Made by a program: the position numbers and the translations under genes
In this document: piece after piece, positions 53,585-61,699 of the stretch
How positions within the stretch are numbered: position 1 is the first letter of the stretch
Layout of the letters: each line of letters opens with the position of its first letter
The notes under the pieces: generated by a model
The model's database searches: none
The model's input: only the letters and a program-made list of their open reading frames with translations
Told to the model about the DNA's origin: nothing
NCBI RefSeq assembly: GCF_002157465.1
Contig: NZ_NHOC01000009.1
Span: 218-64,217, forward strand
DNA from: Butyricicoccus porcorum
GTDB taxonomy: Bacteria > Bacillota > Clostridia > Oscillospirales > Butyricicoccaceae
Length of the DNA stretch: 64,000 nt
Reading direction: 5' to 3'

Positions 53585-54556
53585 TTATTCCTGATCGAGA
53601 TCGAGGTAGAAGCGCTCGAAATCGTAGCGATGCTCCTTGGAGAACGCGATCGCAGAGCGCGGATGCATGTTCAGGCGTCCGGTCAGCAGGTATGCTGTAT
53701 TATAGCCCCAGACAATGCCCTCTTCACGCAGCTTCAGCATGTGCTGCTCGATGAAGTGCAGCACCGGGCAGAGCTGGTACTTCGGGTTCTTCAGGAAGCC
53801 CATCAGCTGCTCCATCATGCAGTTGCCTGCACCGCGGCCCATGCCGTTCATCGTCGCATCCAGCATGCTCACACCACTCGCACATGCCTCGATGGTGTTG
53901 GCAAATGCGAGCATCTGATTATTGTGCGCATGGATGCCGACCTGCTTGCCGTACTGATCCATCTTCTCCAGATACATCTCGGACAGCGCGCGAATTTCCT
54001 CCGGATACAGCGAACCATAGCTGTCGACCAGATAGACAGCGTTTGCGGAGCTCTTGCCGATCATATCCAGTGCTTCCTTCAAATCCTCACGGTGTGCCTT
54101 GGAAACCGCCATGATGTTGCAGGTAGTCTCATAGCCCATCTTCGCACAATGCTCAATCATTTCGATGGCCGCCGGCATGGTGTTGATATAGGTTGCAACG
54201 CGGACAAGATCAATCGGGCTGTTGCTGCGCTCGACAATGTCGCGCTTGTAGTTGGTGCGTCCGACATCCGCCATGACCGCAATTTTCAGATCGGTATCGT
54301 TGTCGCCGACGATATCATAGATATCCTCATCGCGGCAGAACTTCCACTTGCCGAACTCCTCCGGGTCAAACAGATCAGCCGATGCCTTATAGCCGAATTC
54401 CATGTAATCGACGCCAGCTTCCTGATTTGCCTTGTACAGGTCACGGACAAACTCGTCGGTGAAGTAAAAATTGTTGCACAGGCCGCCGTCGCGGATGGTC
54501 GCGTCTACGACACGGACATCCTCACGGAATGTCATCAAATTTCCTCGTTTTGCCAT
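53585..54556 (-). CDS. HMGL-like aldolase (4-hydroxy-2-oxovalerate aldolase-type)
   Basis: A 323-residue TIM-barrel aldolase of the DRE-TIM metallolyase group. VVDATIRDGGLCNNFYF (about 16-32) is the first-strand RDG motif, DLVRVATYI and YLVDSYGSLYPEEI (metal-site Asp/Ser) follow, and VGIHAHNNQMLAFANTIEACASGVSMLDATMNGMGRGAGN carries the HAHNN metal ligands and closing GMGRGAGN. Without a partner dehydrogenase its substrate stays open. AAAGGAA precedes the ATG at 54556. Confidence 0.87.
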   Translation of the reverse strand: MAKRGNLMTFREDVRVVDATIRDGGLCNNFYFTDEFVRDLYKANQEAGVDYMEFGYKASADLFDPEEFGKWKFCRDEDIYDIVGDNDTDLKIAVMADVGRTNYKRDIVERSNSPIDLVRVATYINTMPAAIEMIEHCAKMGYETTCNIMAVSKAHREDLKEALDMIGKSSANAVYLVDSYGSLYPEEIRALSEMYLEKMDQYGKQVGIHAHNNQMLAFANTIEACASGVSMLDATMNGMGRGAGNCMMEQLMGFLKNPKYQLCPVLHFIEQHMLKLREEGIVWGYNTAYLLTGRLNMHPRSAIAFSKEHRYDFERFYLDLDQE

Positions 54557-54583
54557 TGCCTTGTTCCTTTCTGTGCCGCTTAC

Positions 54584-54614
54584 AAAAACAGCCTCCTGCA
54601 AACGCAGGAGGCTG
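54584..54614 (-). terminator. Terminator of tsf
   Basis: CAGCCTCCTGC / GCAGGAGGCTG with loop AAAC, followed by TTTTT on the minus strand. Confidence 0.93.
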
Positions 54615-54640
54615 AATCGCATATCAGCAATATACTCTGA

Positions 54641-55573
54641 TTACTTTGCCATAGATGCAACTTCTGCTGCGAAATCGTCCTGCTTCTTCTCGATGCCTTC
54701 GCCCTTCTCGAAGCGGGTATACTTCGCCAGCTTGATGGAGCCGCCCAGCTCCTTGGCTACAGCTGCAATGTGCTTCTCAACGGAAACCTTATTCTCCTTG
54801 ACAAATGCCTGCTGGAGGAGGCAGTTTTCCTCGTAGTACTTGCCAATGCGGCCCATAACCATCTTCTCGATGATCTGCTGCGGCTTCGGCTTAGCAGCGG
54901 TCTTGTTCTCCTCGAGCGCCTGTGCCAGCAGGATTTCCTTCTCCTTATCCAGCGTAGCCTGGTCAACATCGGACTTGTCCATGAACAGCGGGCGCATTGC
55001 AGCAGCCTGCATGCCGATGTCCTTGCCCAGCTCAGCGACAACCGGGTTGCCCTTCAGGTTGTCGGAGACTTCCAGGCCAACCAGAACGCCGATGACGCCG
55101 CCCATATGGGTGTAGCCAACATTTACGGTGCTGTCGTCGTAGCGAACGAAGCGGCGGATCTGAAGGTTCTCGCCGATGGTCAGAACCTTCTCCTGGAGCG
55201 CGCCCTCAACGGTAACGTCGCCCATCTTGCAGTTCTTCAGAGCCTCGACGTCTGCCGGATTTTCCTTGATAACAACCTTTGCAACGTCGGATGCAAACTG
55301 CTGGAAATCAGCGTTCTTTGCAACGAAGTCGGTCTCGGAGTTTACCTCAACGATTGCAGCAGCGCCGCATGCGTCGCAAACCTCGATGCAGACAATGCCC
55401 TCAGCAGCGATACGGCTTGCCTTCTTGGCAGCCTTTGCGAGGCCCTTCTCGCGCAGGATTTCAATTGCCTTGTCGAAATCGCCGTCAGCTTCCTGGAGTG
55501 CCTTCTTGCAGTCCATCATACCAACGTTGGTCTGCTCGCGCAGTGCCTTAACATCCTTTGCAGTAAATGCCAT
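54641..55573 (-). CDS. tsf: Translation elongation factor Ts
   Basis: A 310-residue EF-Ts, the nucleotide exchange factor of EF-Tu. The N-terminal UBA-like domain VKALREQTNVGMMDCKKALQEADGDFDKAIEILREKGLAKAAKKASRIAAEG is visible in the first 55 residues, then the core signature VEVNSETDFVAKNADF (about 76-91) and IGVLVGLEV. The C-terminus is acidic and basic mixed (EGIEKKQDDFAAEVASMAK). It follows rpsB by 83 bases, with a hairpin between that would let part of the transcripts stop after rpsB. Confidence 0.97.
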   Translation of the reverse strand: MAFTAKDVKALREQTNVGMMDCKKALQEADGDFDKAIEILREKGLAKAAKKASRIAAEGIVCIEVCDACGAAAIVEVNSETDFVAKNADFQQFASDVAKVVIKENPADVEALKNCKMGDVTVEGALQEKVLTIGENLQIRRFVRYDDSTVNVGYTHMGGVIGVLVGLEVSDNLKGNPVVAELGKDIGMQAAAMRPLFMDKSDVDQATLDKEKEILLAQALEENKTAAKPKPQQIIEKMVMGRIGKYYEENCLLQQAFVKENKVSVEKHIAAVAKELGGSIKLAKYTRFEKGEGIEKKQDDFAAEVASMAK

Positions 55574-55609
55574 GATGTAATTTCCTCCCTGTTATTCGTC
55601 TGGTGTGTG

Positions 55610-55644
55610 AAAAAAGCCCGCCCGTTCAGCGCGGCGGGCTTTTC
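55610..55644 (-). terminator. Terminator/attenuator between rpsB and tsf
   Basis: AAAAGCCCGCC / GGCGGGCTTTT with a 10-base loop, followed by TTTTTT on the minus strand. It lies inside the rpsB-tsf unit and would reduce tsf expression by partial termination. Confidence 0.85.
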
Positions 55645-55656
55645 TATATTTGGTTC

Positions 55657-56382
55657 TTATTCAGCAGCCTTTGCTTCTTCCTCTTCGGAAGCGAGCTGTT
55701 CGCCCTGCTTGCCTTCCAGGACAGCGTTTGCCATGGTGGAAGAGATCAGCTTGATGGCACGGATTGCGTCGTCGTTACCCGGGATGACATAGTCAACTTC
55801 GTCCGGATCACAGTTGGTGTCGACGATTGCGACTACCGGAATCTTCAGCTTGCGAGCCTCAGCGATTGCGTTCTTCTCCTTGCGCGGATCAACAACGAAC
55901 ATAGCGCCCGGCAGCTTCTTCATATCCTTGACGCCGCCCAGGTACTTCTCCAGCTTTGCGATCTCGAGCTGAAGCTTGATAACTTCCTTCTTCGGCAGAA
56001 GATCGAAGGTACCGTCTTCCTGCATCTTCTTCAGCTGGTTCAGACGAGCGATACGGGTGCGCATGGTGGTGAAGTTGGTCAGCATGCCGCCCAGCCATCT
56101 TGCGTTGACGTAGTACATGCCAGCGCGCTCAGCCTCTTCGCGGATAGCGTCCTGTGCCTGCTTCTTGGTGCCGACGAACAGGATGGACTCACCTGCTGCT
56201 GCGGTATCACGAACGAAGAAGTAAGCTTCTTCCAGCTTCTTAACGGTCTTCTGCAAGTCGATGATGTAGATGCCGTTTCTCTCGGTGAAAATGTACTGCG
56301 CCATTTTCGGATTCCATCTTCTGGTCTGATGACCGAAGTGCACGCCTGCTTCCAGCAGCTGCTTCATAGAAATAACTGACAT
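55657..56382 (-). CDS. rpsB: 30S ribosomal protein S2
   Basis: A 241-residue ribosomal protein S2. [27 protein letters not shown] starts it as in most Firmicutes, with [37 protein letters not shown] and [28 protein letters not shown] as family marks. The C-terminal tail is Glu/Ala-rich. AAGGAGG lies 6 bases before the ATG. A structured leader precedes it (56411-56470). Confidence 0.98.
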   Translation of the reverse strand: MSVISMKQLLEAGVHFGHQTRRWNPKMAQYIFTERNGIYIIDLQKTVKKLEEAYFFVRDTAAAGESILFVGTKKQAQDAIREEAERAGMYYVNARWLGGMLTNFTTMRTRIARLNQLKKMQEDGTFDLLPKKEVIKLQLEIAKLEKYLGGVKDMKKLPGAMFVVDPRKEKNAIAEARKLKIPVVAIVDTNCDPDEVDYVIPGNDDAIRAIKLISSTMANAVLEGKQGEQLASEEEEAKAAE

Positions 56383-56410
56383 TGAAATGTCCTCCTTAGT
56401 TTTTTCCTCC

Positions 56411-56470
56411 GCATCGTTCCTTTTCGGCGGCGACCCCGTTTCCGGAGCACCACGCCGCGTCTCCCGATGC
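56411..56470 (-). promoter_or_regulatory. Structured 5' leader of rpsB
   Basis: Nested stems GCATCG/CGATGC (56411-56416, 56465-56470) and GCGGCG/CGCCGC (56427-56432, 56453-56458), with a further hairpin CTCCGG/CGGGG-like pairing inside. It covers most of a leader of about 105 bases and ends 15 bases before the Shine-Dalgarno sequence. Such leaders often bind S2 for feedback control, but I cannot match it to a named Rfam family. Confidence 0.55.
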
Positions 56471-56493
56471 GTGTGTATTTTTCATACTCGTTG

Positions 56494-56522
56494 ATTTTAC
56501 CATACCGCCGGTCGGAACGCAA
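56494..56522 (-). promoter_or_regulatory. Promoter of rpsB-tsf
   Basis: TTGCGT (56522-56517), 17-base gap, TAAAAT (56499-56494). Confidence 0.65.
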
Positions 56523-56524
56523 GA

Positions 56525-56549
56525 AAAACTTTTGCTTTCGCGGCAAATT
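56525..56549 (-). terminator. Weak terminator of the cell-wall gene cluster
   Basis: TTTGC / GCAAA with a CGCGAAA loop, followed on the minus strand by AGTTTTT. The stem is short and it overlaps the region just upstream of the rpsB promoter. Confidence 0.4.
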
Positions 56550-56575
56550 TTACAGTTTTCTGACAGTCGGCCGCA

Positions 56576-56902
56576 TCAGTCGCACCGGTGCTTTTCGTGC
56601 TCCCGCGGTGGGCAGCACTCCTGCGGGCAGAAGCTGGTCAGAATAATATCATCCCCGATGCGGCGGATGGCCTCCCATGGAATAACGCAGTCGTTCCGCT
56701 TGCCCAGAAAGCCCAGCTTGCCGCGCCCGGGCACAACAATGGCGACCAGGCGGCCGGTACAGGTGTCAATTTCCACATCGCTGACAAAGCCAAGCCGGCT
56801 GCCGTCGCCGATACAGATGACTTCCTTGCACCGCAGATCGACAATGCGGCAGCACGACCTGCACCGGTTGTCATCGCAATGCCGTTTGTCCTCACAACGC
56901 AT
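56576..56902 (-). CDS. YlmC/YmxH family PRC-barrel sporulation protein
   Basis: A 108-residue PRC-barrel protein of the YlmC/YmxH family. The core is SCCRIVDLRCKEVICIGDGSRLGFVSDVEIDTCTGRLVAIVVPG (about 16-59) and NDCVIPWEAIRRIGDDIILT. Residues 1-20 and the end add Cys/His-rich tails (HCDDNRCRSCC, CPQECCPP), which may bind metal. YlmC/YmxH genes are found in spore formers and are often under sporulation control. It begins 1 base after the deacetylase stop, so it is the last gene of that operon. Confidence 0.85.
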   Translation of the reverse strand: MRCEDKRHCDDNRCRSCCRIVDLRCKEVICIGDGSRLGFVSDVEIDTCTGRLVAIVVPGRGKLGFLGKRNDCVIPWEAIRRIGDDIILTSFCPQECCPPREHEKHRCD

Positions 56903-56903
56903 T

Positions 56904-57773
56904 TCAATCCCCCTTTTCCGCCTGGGCGAGCAGACCGCTCCAGAACTGTTCGCTCGTCATGCACCCGTCGCGGTTGCACCGGCGGATACCGGTCAGGCAT
57001 GCCGGGTCACGCGTAATATGCGCAACGCCCTCCTCACAGCTCAGTGTGGCGACAAAACCGTACTGCTTTACCAGCGCATCCGTTTCATCATTGCATGCAC
57101 CGTAAGGATAGGTATAGCAGACCGGCTCCGAAATTTCCAGTGAGACAAACAGCTCCTGTGCCCGCCTGGTGTCGCTGAGAAAAGTTTCCTGATAAGACGC
57201 CTTGTCTTCGCCGCTCTTGCGCAGGCAGCCGCGGCGCGGGCTGAGTGAATGGAAATCATACGAATGGTTCTGTATCTCCATCACGCCGGAATCCGACATC
57301 TCCTTGAGCTGTGCGCCCGTGCAGTACGACCAGACCTCATGTCCGGTGTCATCGCTCGCGGTAAACTGTTCGGTCAGCGTGCCGACCGGTGACAGCACCG
57401 CCCGCATGCCATACTGTTTCAACAGCGGATAGGCATTGCTGTAATTGTTGTAATAGCCGTCGTCAAATGTCAGCATTACCGGCTTTTCCGGCAGCGCCGT
57501 GCCTGCTGTCACATAGGCCACGAGATCCGTAACCGTGACGGTATGATACCCGCGCTCCGACAAATACTTCAGGTCGTTCTCCAGCATGGACGGGGAAATG
57601 ACATACTGTCCCGGTGACTTGCCCTCATCCGTCACGCTGTGGTACATCGCAACCGGTATGGAAATCACTTCCGATACCGCCGAGGCCTGCTGTACGTTTC
57701 CGTGCGACACGCAGATGCCCGCCGCAGCCAGCAGGCAAATGAGCAGCACGGCTTCCCACCTATGTCTCTTCAC
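56904..57773 (-). CDS. Polysaccharide deacetylase family protein
   Basis: A 289-residue exported or membrane-anchored deacetylase (NodB fold). A hydrophobic N-terminal segment (8-23) is the signal or anchor. IPVAMYHSVTDEGKS (about 39-53) and VMLTFDDGYYNNYSNAYPLLKQYGMRAVL (about 97-125) hold the metal-binding Asp pair, and MEIQNHSYDFHSLS supplies the HSxDFH ligands; CYTYPYGACND is motif 3. Likely acts on peptidoglycan or spore cortex glycan. Its start overlaps the M23 stop by 4 bases. Confidence 0.92.
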   Translation of the reverse strand: MKRHRWEAVLLICLLAAAGICVSHGNVQQASAVSEVISIPVAMYHSVTDEGKSPGQYVISPSMLENDLKYLSERGYHTVTVTDLVAYVTAGTALPEKPVMLTFDDGYYNNYSNAYPLLKQYGMRAVLSPVGTLTEQFTASDDTGHEVWSYCTGAQLKEMSDSGVMEIQNHSYDFHSLSPRRGCLRKSGEDKASYQETFLSDTRRAQELFVSLEISEPVCYTYPYGACNDETDALVKQYGFVATLSCEEGVAHITRDPACLTGIRRCNRDGCMTSEQFWSGLLAQAEKGD

Positions 57774-58753
57774 CCTGTCCCCTCCTCGAAGGCATACCGC
57801 CGGGTATACTCGCCGTCCTCCGCTCGCACGGTCTCGCAGGTATGCTTTGCCAGCAGCTGCATGAGCGGATACAGGTTCACCCAGATTTCATTGTCGGATT
57901 CAAACTGGCTCTCGTCAAAAATCAGCTCCAGACCGATGTGCAGATGCGGCGTGACAATATTGCTGACATTTTCCGTTGCGGAATATCCGGTACGCCCCAT
58001 ATAGCCGATGACGTCACCCGCCGTGACGCGCTGCCCCTCCGCAAGTCCGGCGGCATATGGGCGGTCCTGCCGCAGGTGCGCATAGTACCAGTACCGCCTT
58101 CCATCATCACTCCGGATGCCCACGCGCCATCCGCCGTACTGATTCCAGCCGAGCATCGCAACGGTTCCCGACTCCACAGCGACAATCGGCGTACCAGTCA
58201 GCCCCATCATATCGTGCCCCAGATGCCGACGTTTATACCCATAGCTGCGCGACGCGCCGAAATCGTCCGATTCACTGTAAGAAAAGCCCTTCGCAATCGG
58301 ACAAAATGCTTTCAGCCCGTATTTGTACTGCCAGACGGTATTTCCCGCATCATCGGTCTGCTGCTCGGAAAAATCACCGAGCAGGCCATCCAGCACCGCG
58401 CCATAAGCTTCACGATAATAGGAAAAATATTTCCCGGCCTCCGCCGCGCTCTGTCCGCACTCCATTTCCGCAGCAATGGCGTCCAGATCCGCCGACCTGT
58501 ACTGCGACCAGTCCCCGCCATACCGGCAGGCGAGCGCAGACAGCAGATCCACCCAGCCGACCTCGCCCTCCGTGCGCACATCCGCCTCCCATGCGCGTTC
58601 CAATGCCGCAGCAGGCACATCAAATTGCACATAATGGATATAGTCGCCCGCCGGTACGGCGGTGTCCACAGACATGCGGTATCCCGCAAACACCAGAAGT
58701 CCGGCAGCTGCCACAGCTGCGACCGGCAGGAGCCAGCTCCGCAGCCGCACCAC
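57770..58753 (-). CDS. M23 family metallopeptidase-like protein
   Basis: A 327-residue membrane-anchored protein with a LytM/M23 domain. N-terminal membrane segment about 6-26; residues 35-160 unassigned helical; the M23 core has RRHLGHDMMGLTGTPIVAVESGTVAML (the HxxxD metal motif), GWNQYGGWRVGIRSDDGRRYWYYAHL and VTPHLHIGLELI (HxH). It starts with GTG at 58753, 1 base after the amidase stop; no strong Shine-Dalgarno sequence, so reinitiation is likely. Possible sporulation role in the style of SpoIIQ, judged from its neighbours. Confidence 0.87.
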   Translation of the reverse strand: MVRLRSWLLPVAAVAAAGLLVFAGYRMSVDTAVPAGDYIHYVQFDVPAAALERAWEADVRTEGEVGWVDLLSALACRYGGDWSQYRSADLDAIAAEMECGQSAAEAGKYFSYYREAYGAVLDGLLGDFSEQQTDDAGNTVWQYKYGLKAFCPIAKGFSYSESDDFGASRSYGYKRRHLGHDMMGLTGTPIVAVESGTVAMLGWNQYGGWRVGIRSDDGRRYWYYAHLRQDRPYAAGLAEGQRVTAGDVIGYMGRTGYSATENVSNIVTPHLHIGLELIFDESQFESDNEIWVNLYPLMQLLAKHTCETVRAEDGEYTRRYAFEEGTG

Positions 58754-58754
58754 G

Positions 58755-59300
58755 TTACGGCTGCCGGAACGGAACGGCAAAGAAATCCGCAACCGATGCA
58801 GACAGATTGCGTGCAATGTCGCGGATATTGCCGCGAATCCAGTTCGCGTCGTCCGGATTGTCGTGGTATGCAATTTCCACCAGCACACTCGGGGCAGTGG
58901 TGCGGCGCAGCTCCGCCAGACGTGTCGTCGGGATGATATCGACCTTCTGCGGCGTCGGGGAAATCAGGCTGAGATTGTTCGCAATGATATCCGCGGCGCG
59001 CTGCCCCTGTGTGCTGCCTGTGTAATAATATACATCTGTGCCGCGCAGCTGTCCCGCCAGTTCTTCCGGCGCGGCGTTGGAATGCAGCGCCAGATGCAGC
59101 TGTGCGCCCGCTTCATTGGATTTCTGCGCACTGGTCAGCGCTGTGTCCTCCGGCGTATTGCGGGCGACGGTAATTCCGGATGCCTCCAGATAGGGAACCA
59201 TGGCATCCGCAATCAGATTCATATAATATTCTTCCGACCCATTCCCATCATAGAACAGGTTGTATTCCTGTGTTGACGGGCTCAAAAAAACAATCGGCAT
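58755..59300 (-). CDS. N-acetylmuramoyl-L-alanine amidase (Amidase_3)
   Basis: A 181-residue zinc amidase that cuts peptide from glycan in peptidoglycan. VFLSPSTQEYN opens it; NEAGAQLHLALHSNAAP (about 68-84) has the conserved Glu... and HSNA zinc His, VYYYTGSTQGQRAADIIANN follows, and PSVLVEIAYHDNPDDANWI (about 142-160) carries the catalytic Glu in VEIAYHDN. It lacks a signal peptide and the first zinc His appears to be replaced by Ser in SPSTQ, which may reduce activity. Start chosen at 59300 after GGAGCAGGACA. Confidence 0.85.
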   Translation of the reverse strand: MPIVFLSPSTQEYNLFYDGNGSEEYYMNLIADAMVPYLEASGITVARNTPEDTALTSAQKSNEAGAQLHLALHSNAAPEELAGQLRGTDVYYYTGSTQGQRAADIIANNLSLISPTPQKVDIIPTTRLAELRRTTAPSVLVEIAYHDNPDDANWIRGNIRDIARNLSASVADFFAVPFRQP

Positions 59301-59365
59301 TGTCCTGCTCCTCTCTTCCAAATGTCATCTCCCCTATCCTATGCACCAGACAGCTCGCTGAATAC

Positions 59366-59399
59366 AAAAAAACCGCCGGAGCAGCACTCCCGGCGGTTC
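59366..59399 (-). terminator. Terminator of the hydrogenase-like gene
   Basis: AACCGCCGG / CCGGCGGTT with a 10-base loop, then TTTTTTT on the minus strand. Confidence 0.93.
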
Positions 59400-59411
59400 T
59401 GATGATCTGAT

Positions 59412-60839
59412 TTAGAATTTGGTCTCGTAGCTGCCGACCGACATGTTGATGCCTTCCTTGCGGCTTTCTTTACCGAAGTTGTCGACAGTCAGCTTATCCT
59501 TCGGCGTATGGCTGATGGTGCCCGCACCGTTGATGCAGCCGCCCTCACACGCCATGCCCTCGATGAAGTTCTCTGCGAGTTTGCCCATTTTCGCCTTGAG
59601 CAGCGCAACCTTGCACTGTTCGATGCCGCTGCACACGGCAACCTTCGGCTCGAAGTCGATGTTCTGCTCCTTAATGCTCTGCGCAACCGCCTCGGTCAGA
59701 CCGCCGGAACGCGCAAAGATACGGCCGAAATACGATGCATCGTCCGTCGGCAGTTCGCCCTGCTCCTCCGGCGGAAGGCCTGCCGCATCCAGCAGCGCCT
59801 GAAGCTCCTCGAATGTGATGACGCAGTCAATCCAAGGCTTGACGGTGTCCAGCTTCTGCTCGTATTTCTTCGCGGTGCAAGGCCCGATAAAGACCGTCTT
59901 GACCGGCCACGCACTGTTTTCCTTGATGTATTTGCCCAGCTCTGCCATTGGAGACAGGTTGTGCGAAATATGCTCCGCCATTTCCGGCACATGCTGCTTG
60001 ATATAGCGCACGAATGCCGGGCAGCAGGACGACGTCAGGAAGCCCTTTTCCGCCAGCTCCTTTGATTCCTTCTTTGCAACCATGTCCGCACCGAGTGCCG
60101 CTTCGACAACGTCGTGGAAGCCGAGATGGCGCAGTGCCTGCTTGACCTGTCCGACTGTCGCGCCCTTGAACTGAGAGGCAATGGCCGGAGCAACAATCGC
60201 AACGGTGTAATAGCCGCGGTGATCTGCCTGCTGGATGAGCTTGATCGCGTCTACCATATAAGAATTATCGACGACCGCACCGAATGGGCACTGGCTGACG
60301 CAGGCGCCGCAGCTGATGCACTTGTCGTAATTGATCTCCGCCTTCTGCTGGTCGTTCATCTTGATCGCACCGACCTTGCAGCTGCGCTCACACGGACGGA
60401 CATTCTCAGTAATCGCACCGTACGGGCAGACCTTTGCGCAGCGTCCGCAGTGAATGCACTTGTCCGGATCAATCTTTGCGCGTCCGTCATCGCCCTTGCT
60501 GATCGCACCGCGCGGGCAGACCTTCATGCAGCGGTGTGCCAGACAGCCGCGGCAGGAGTTGCTGACCGAATAACGGTCGACCGGACATTCGTCACAGGCG
60601 ATATCGATGACCTCGATGACATGGCTTCCGCGTTCGCCGCCGAGGGCGTTATGTACACGCTCACCGACAATCGCGCGCTCCTTATAGACACAGCAGCGCA
60701 TGGTTGCCTTTTTGCCCGGAATAACCTCCTGCGGCACGGTATAATAACAGTCGTCCAGCCTCTCCTGCAATGCATGCTCTGCGACGGCGCGCAGAACCTT
60801 ATATTTTATTAACTGTACGTCGGTTTCAAAGCTTCTCAT
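59412..60839 (-). CDS. [FeFe] hydrogenase-like 4Fe-4S dicluster protein (group B type)
   Basis: A 475-residue iron-sulfur protein. Residues 80-200 hold ferredoxin-like clusters (CDECPVDRYSVSNSCRGCLAHRCMKVCP, CIHCGRCAKVCPYGAI, CISCGACVSQCPFGA). The H-cluster region has TSCCPAFVRYI (L1), IGPCTAKKYEQK (L2) and MACEGGCINGAG (L3), all with their cluster cysteines; the GPCTAKK and ACEGG variants fit the group B monomeric hydrogenases of Clostridia. Substituted residues mean that H2 catalysis is not certain. GGGAGAAC precedes the ATG at 60839. Confidence 0.9.
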   Translation of the reverse strand: MRSFETDVQLIKYKVLRAVAEHALQERLDDCYYTVPQEVIPGKKATMRCCVYKERAIVGERVHNALGGERGSHVIEVIDIACDECPVDRYSVSNSCRGCLAHRCMKVCPRGAISKGDDGRAKIDPDKCIHCGRCAKVCPYGAITENVRPCERSCKVGAIKMNDQQKAEINYDKCISCGACVSQCPFGAVVDNSYMVDAIKLIQQADHRGYYTVAIVAPAIASQFKGATVGQVKQALRHLGFHDVVEAALGADMVAKKESKELAEKGFLTSSCCPAFVRYIKQHVPEMAEHISHNLSPMAELGKYIKENSAWPVKTVFIGPCTAKKYEQKLDTVKPWIDCVITFEELQALLDAAGLPPEEQGELPTDDASYFGRIFARSGGLTEAVAQSIKEQNIDFEPKVAVCSGIEQCKVALLKAKMGKLAENFIEGMACEGGCINGAGTISHTPKDKLTVDNFGKESRKEGINMSVGSYETKF

Positions 60840-60893
60840 GAACAGTTCTCCCTTTCCCTGCATTGGAAGTTTGTCTTATTCTTAACAAAATGT

Positions 60894-60922
60894 ATTGTAT
60901 CGTAACAAAGGTTGGTTGTCAA
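60894..60922 (-). promoter_or_regulatory. Promoter of the hydrogenase-like gene
   Basis: TTGACA (60922-60917), 17-base gap, TACAAT (60899-60894), 55 bases upstream of the ATG. Confidence 0.8.
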
Positions 60923-60988
60923 TCTCACCGCTCTCTGTCTGCGGCTTCGAAAATGATAATGTTTTGTGTATGCTTTGAGAACGTGTTT

Positions 60989-61699
60989 TTATTTTTCCAG
61001 CCCGAGTGCAAGCGCCAACGCGGAATAATCATTCACCTCTTTGGCAACCTGCATAGTTTTCGGACGTTCTTTTGTGGGATTATACCAAATCGTGTCGATG
61101 CCAAAATTTTCTGCGCCCCGGATATCCGCCTCGAGCGAATCTCCCACCATGACGCATTCGCGCTTATCCGGGCAGCCCAGTTCCGCAAGGGCGAGCTGAA
61201 AAATTCCGGCAGCCGGCTTGCCGACACCCGCCCGCTGGCTGGTAACGACCGCATGCGTATATTCCAGCAGACCGGCACACTTCAGCCGGTTGTATTGCGT
61301 CAGATCGGAGCCGTTGGTCAGCACGCAGACGCGGTACTGGCGATAGATGCGCTGCCACAGCTCACGCGCGCCGTCATACAGGATATCGCCCTCGGCAATG
61401 CGCTGCACATTGTACGCGGCCACCTGTTCCGCCGTGACGCCGTCCGGAAAGGTGCGCCCCAGCTGTGCCATCAGGCGGCGGAAGCGTTCGGGACGCAGCT
61501 GCTCATGCGTCAGCCTGCCCTCTTCCAGTTCCTTCCACGCCGCCTTGTTTACCACACGGTAGCGCTGATACATGTCCTCATCCGCCTCAATGGAAAATTC
61601 CTGCATGGTGCGGAAAAACGCGCGGCGCTCACAGGCCGGGAAGTCGAAAAATGTCCCATCCATGTCGAGCAGCACGCAGCTCCAGCGCGTCCTGCTCAC
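60989..61699 (-). CDS. YjjG family HAD nucleotidase
   Basis: A 236-residue HAD phosphatase like the noncanonical pyrimidine nucleotidase YjjG. Motif I is LLDMDGTFFDFPACERRAF (Asp12, Asp14), motif II VLTNGSDLTQYNRL (Thr/Asn), motif III the Lys of GVGKPAAGIF and motif IV MVGDSLEADIRGAENFGIDTIWYN. It overlaps the fumarase-beta stop by 4 bases (ATGA), so the two are cotranscribed; this pairing has no obvious metabolic reason. Confidence 0.88.
   Translation of the reverse strand: MSRTRWSCVLLDMDGTFFDFPACERRAFFRTMQEFSIEADEDMYQRYRVVNKAAWKELEEGRLTHEQLRPERFRRLMAQLGRTFPDGVTAEQVAAYNVQRIAEGDILYDGARELWQRIYRQYRVCVLTNGSDLTQYNRLKCAGLLEYTHAVVTSQRAGVGKPAAGIFQLALAELGCPDKRECVMVGDSLEADIRGAENFGIDTIWYNPTKERPKTMQVAKEVNDYSALALALGLEK

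Noticed and set aside
53186-54640. 484-residue plus-strand frame
   Set aside because: Complement of the LysR start and the aldolase gene; it crosses a terminator.
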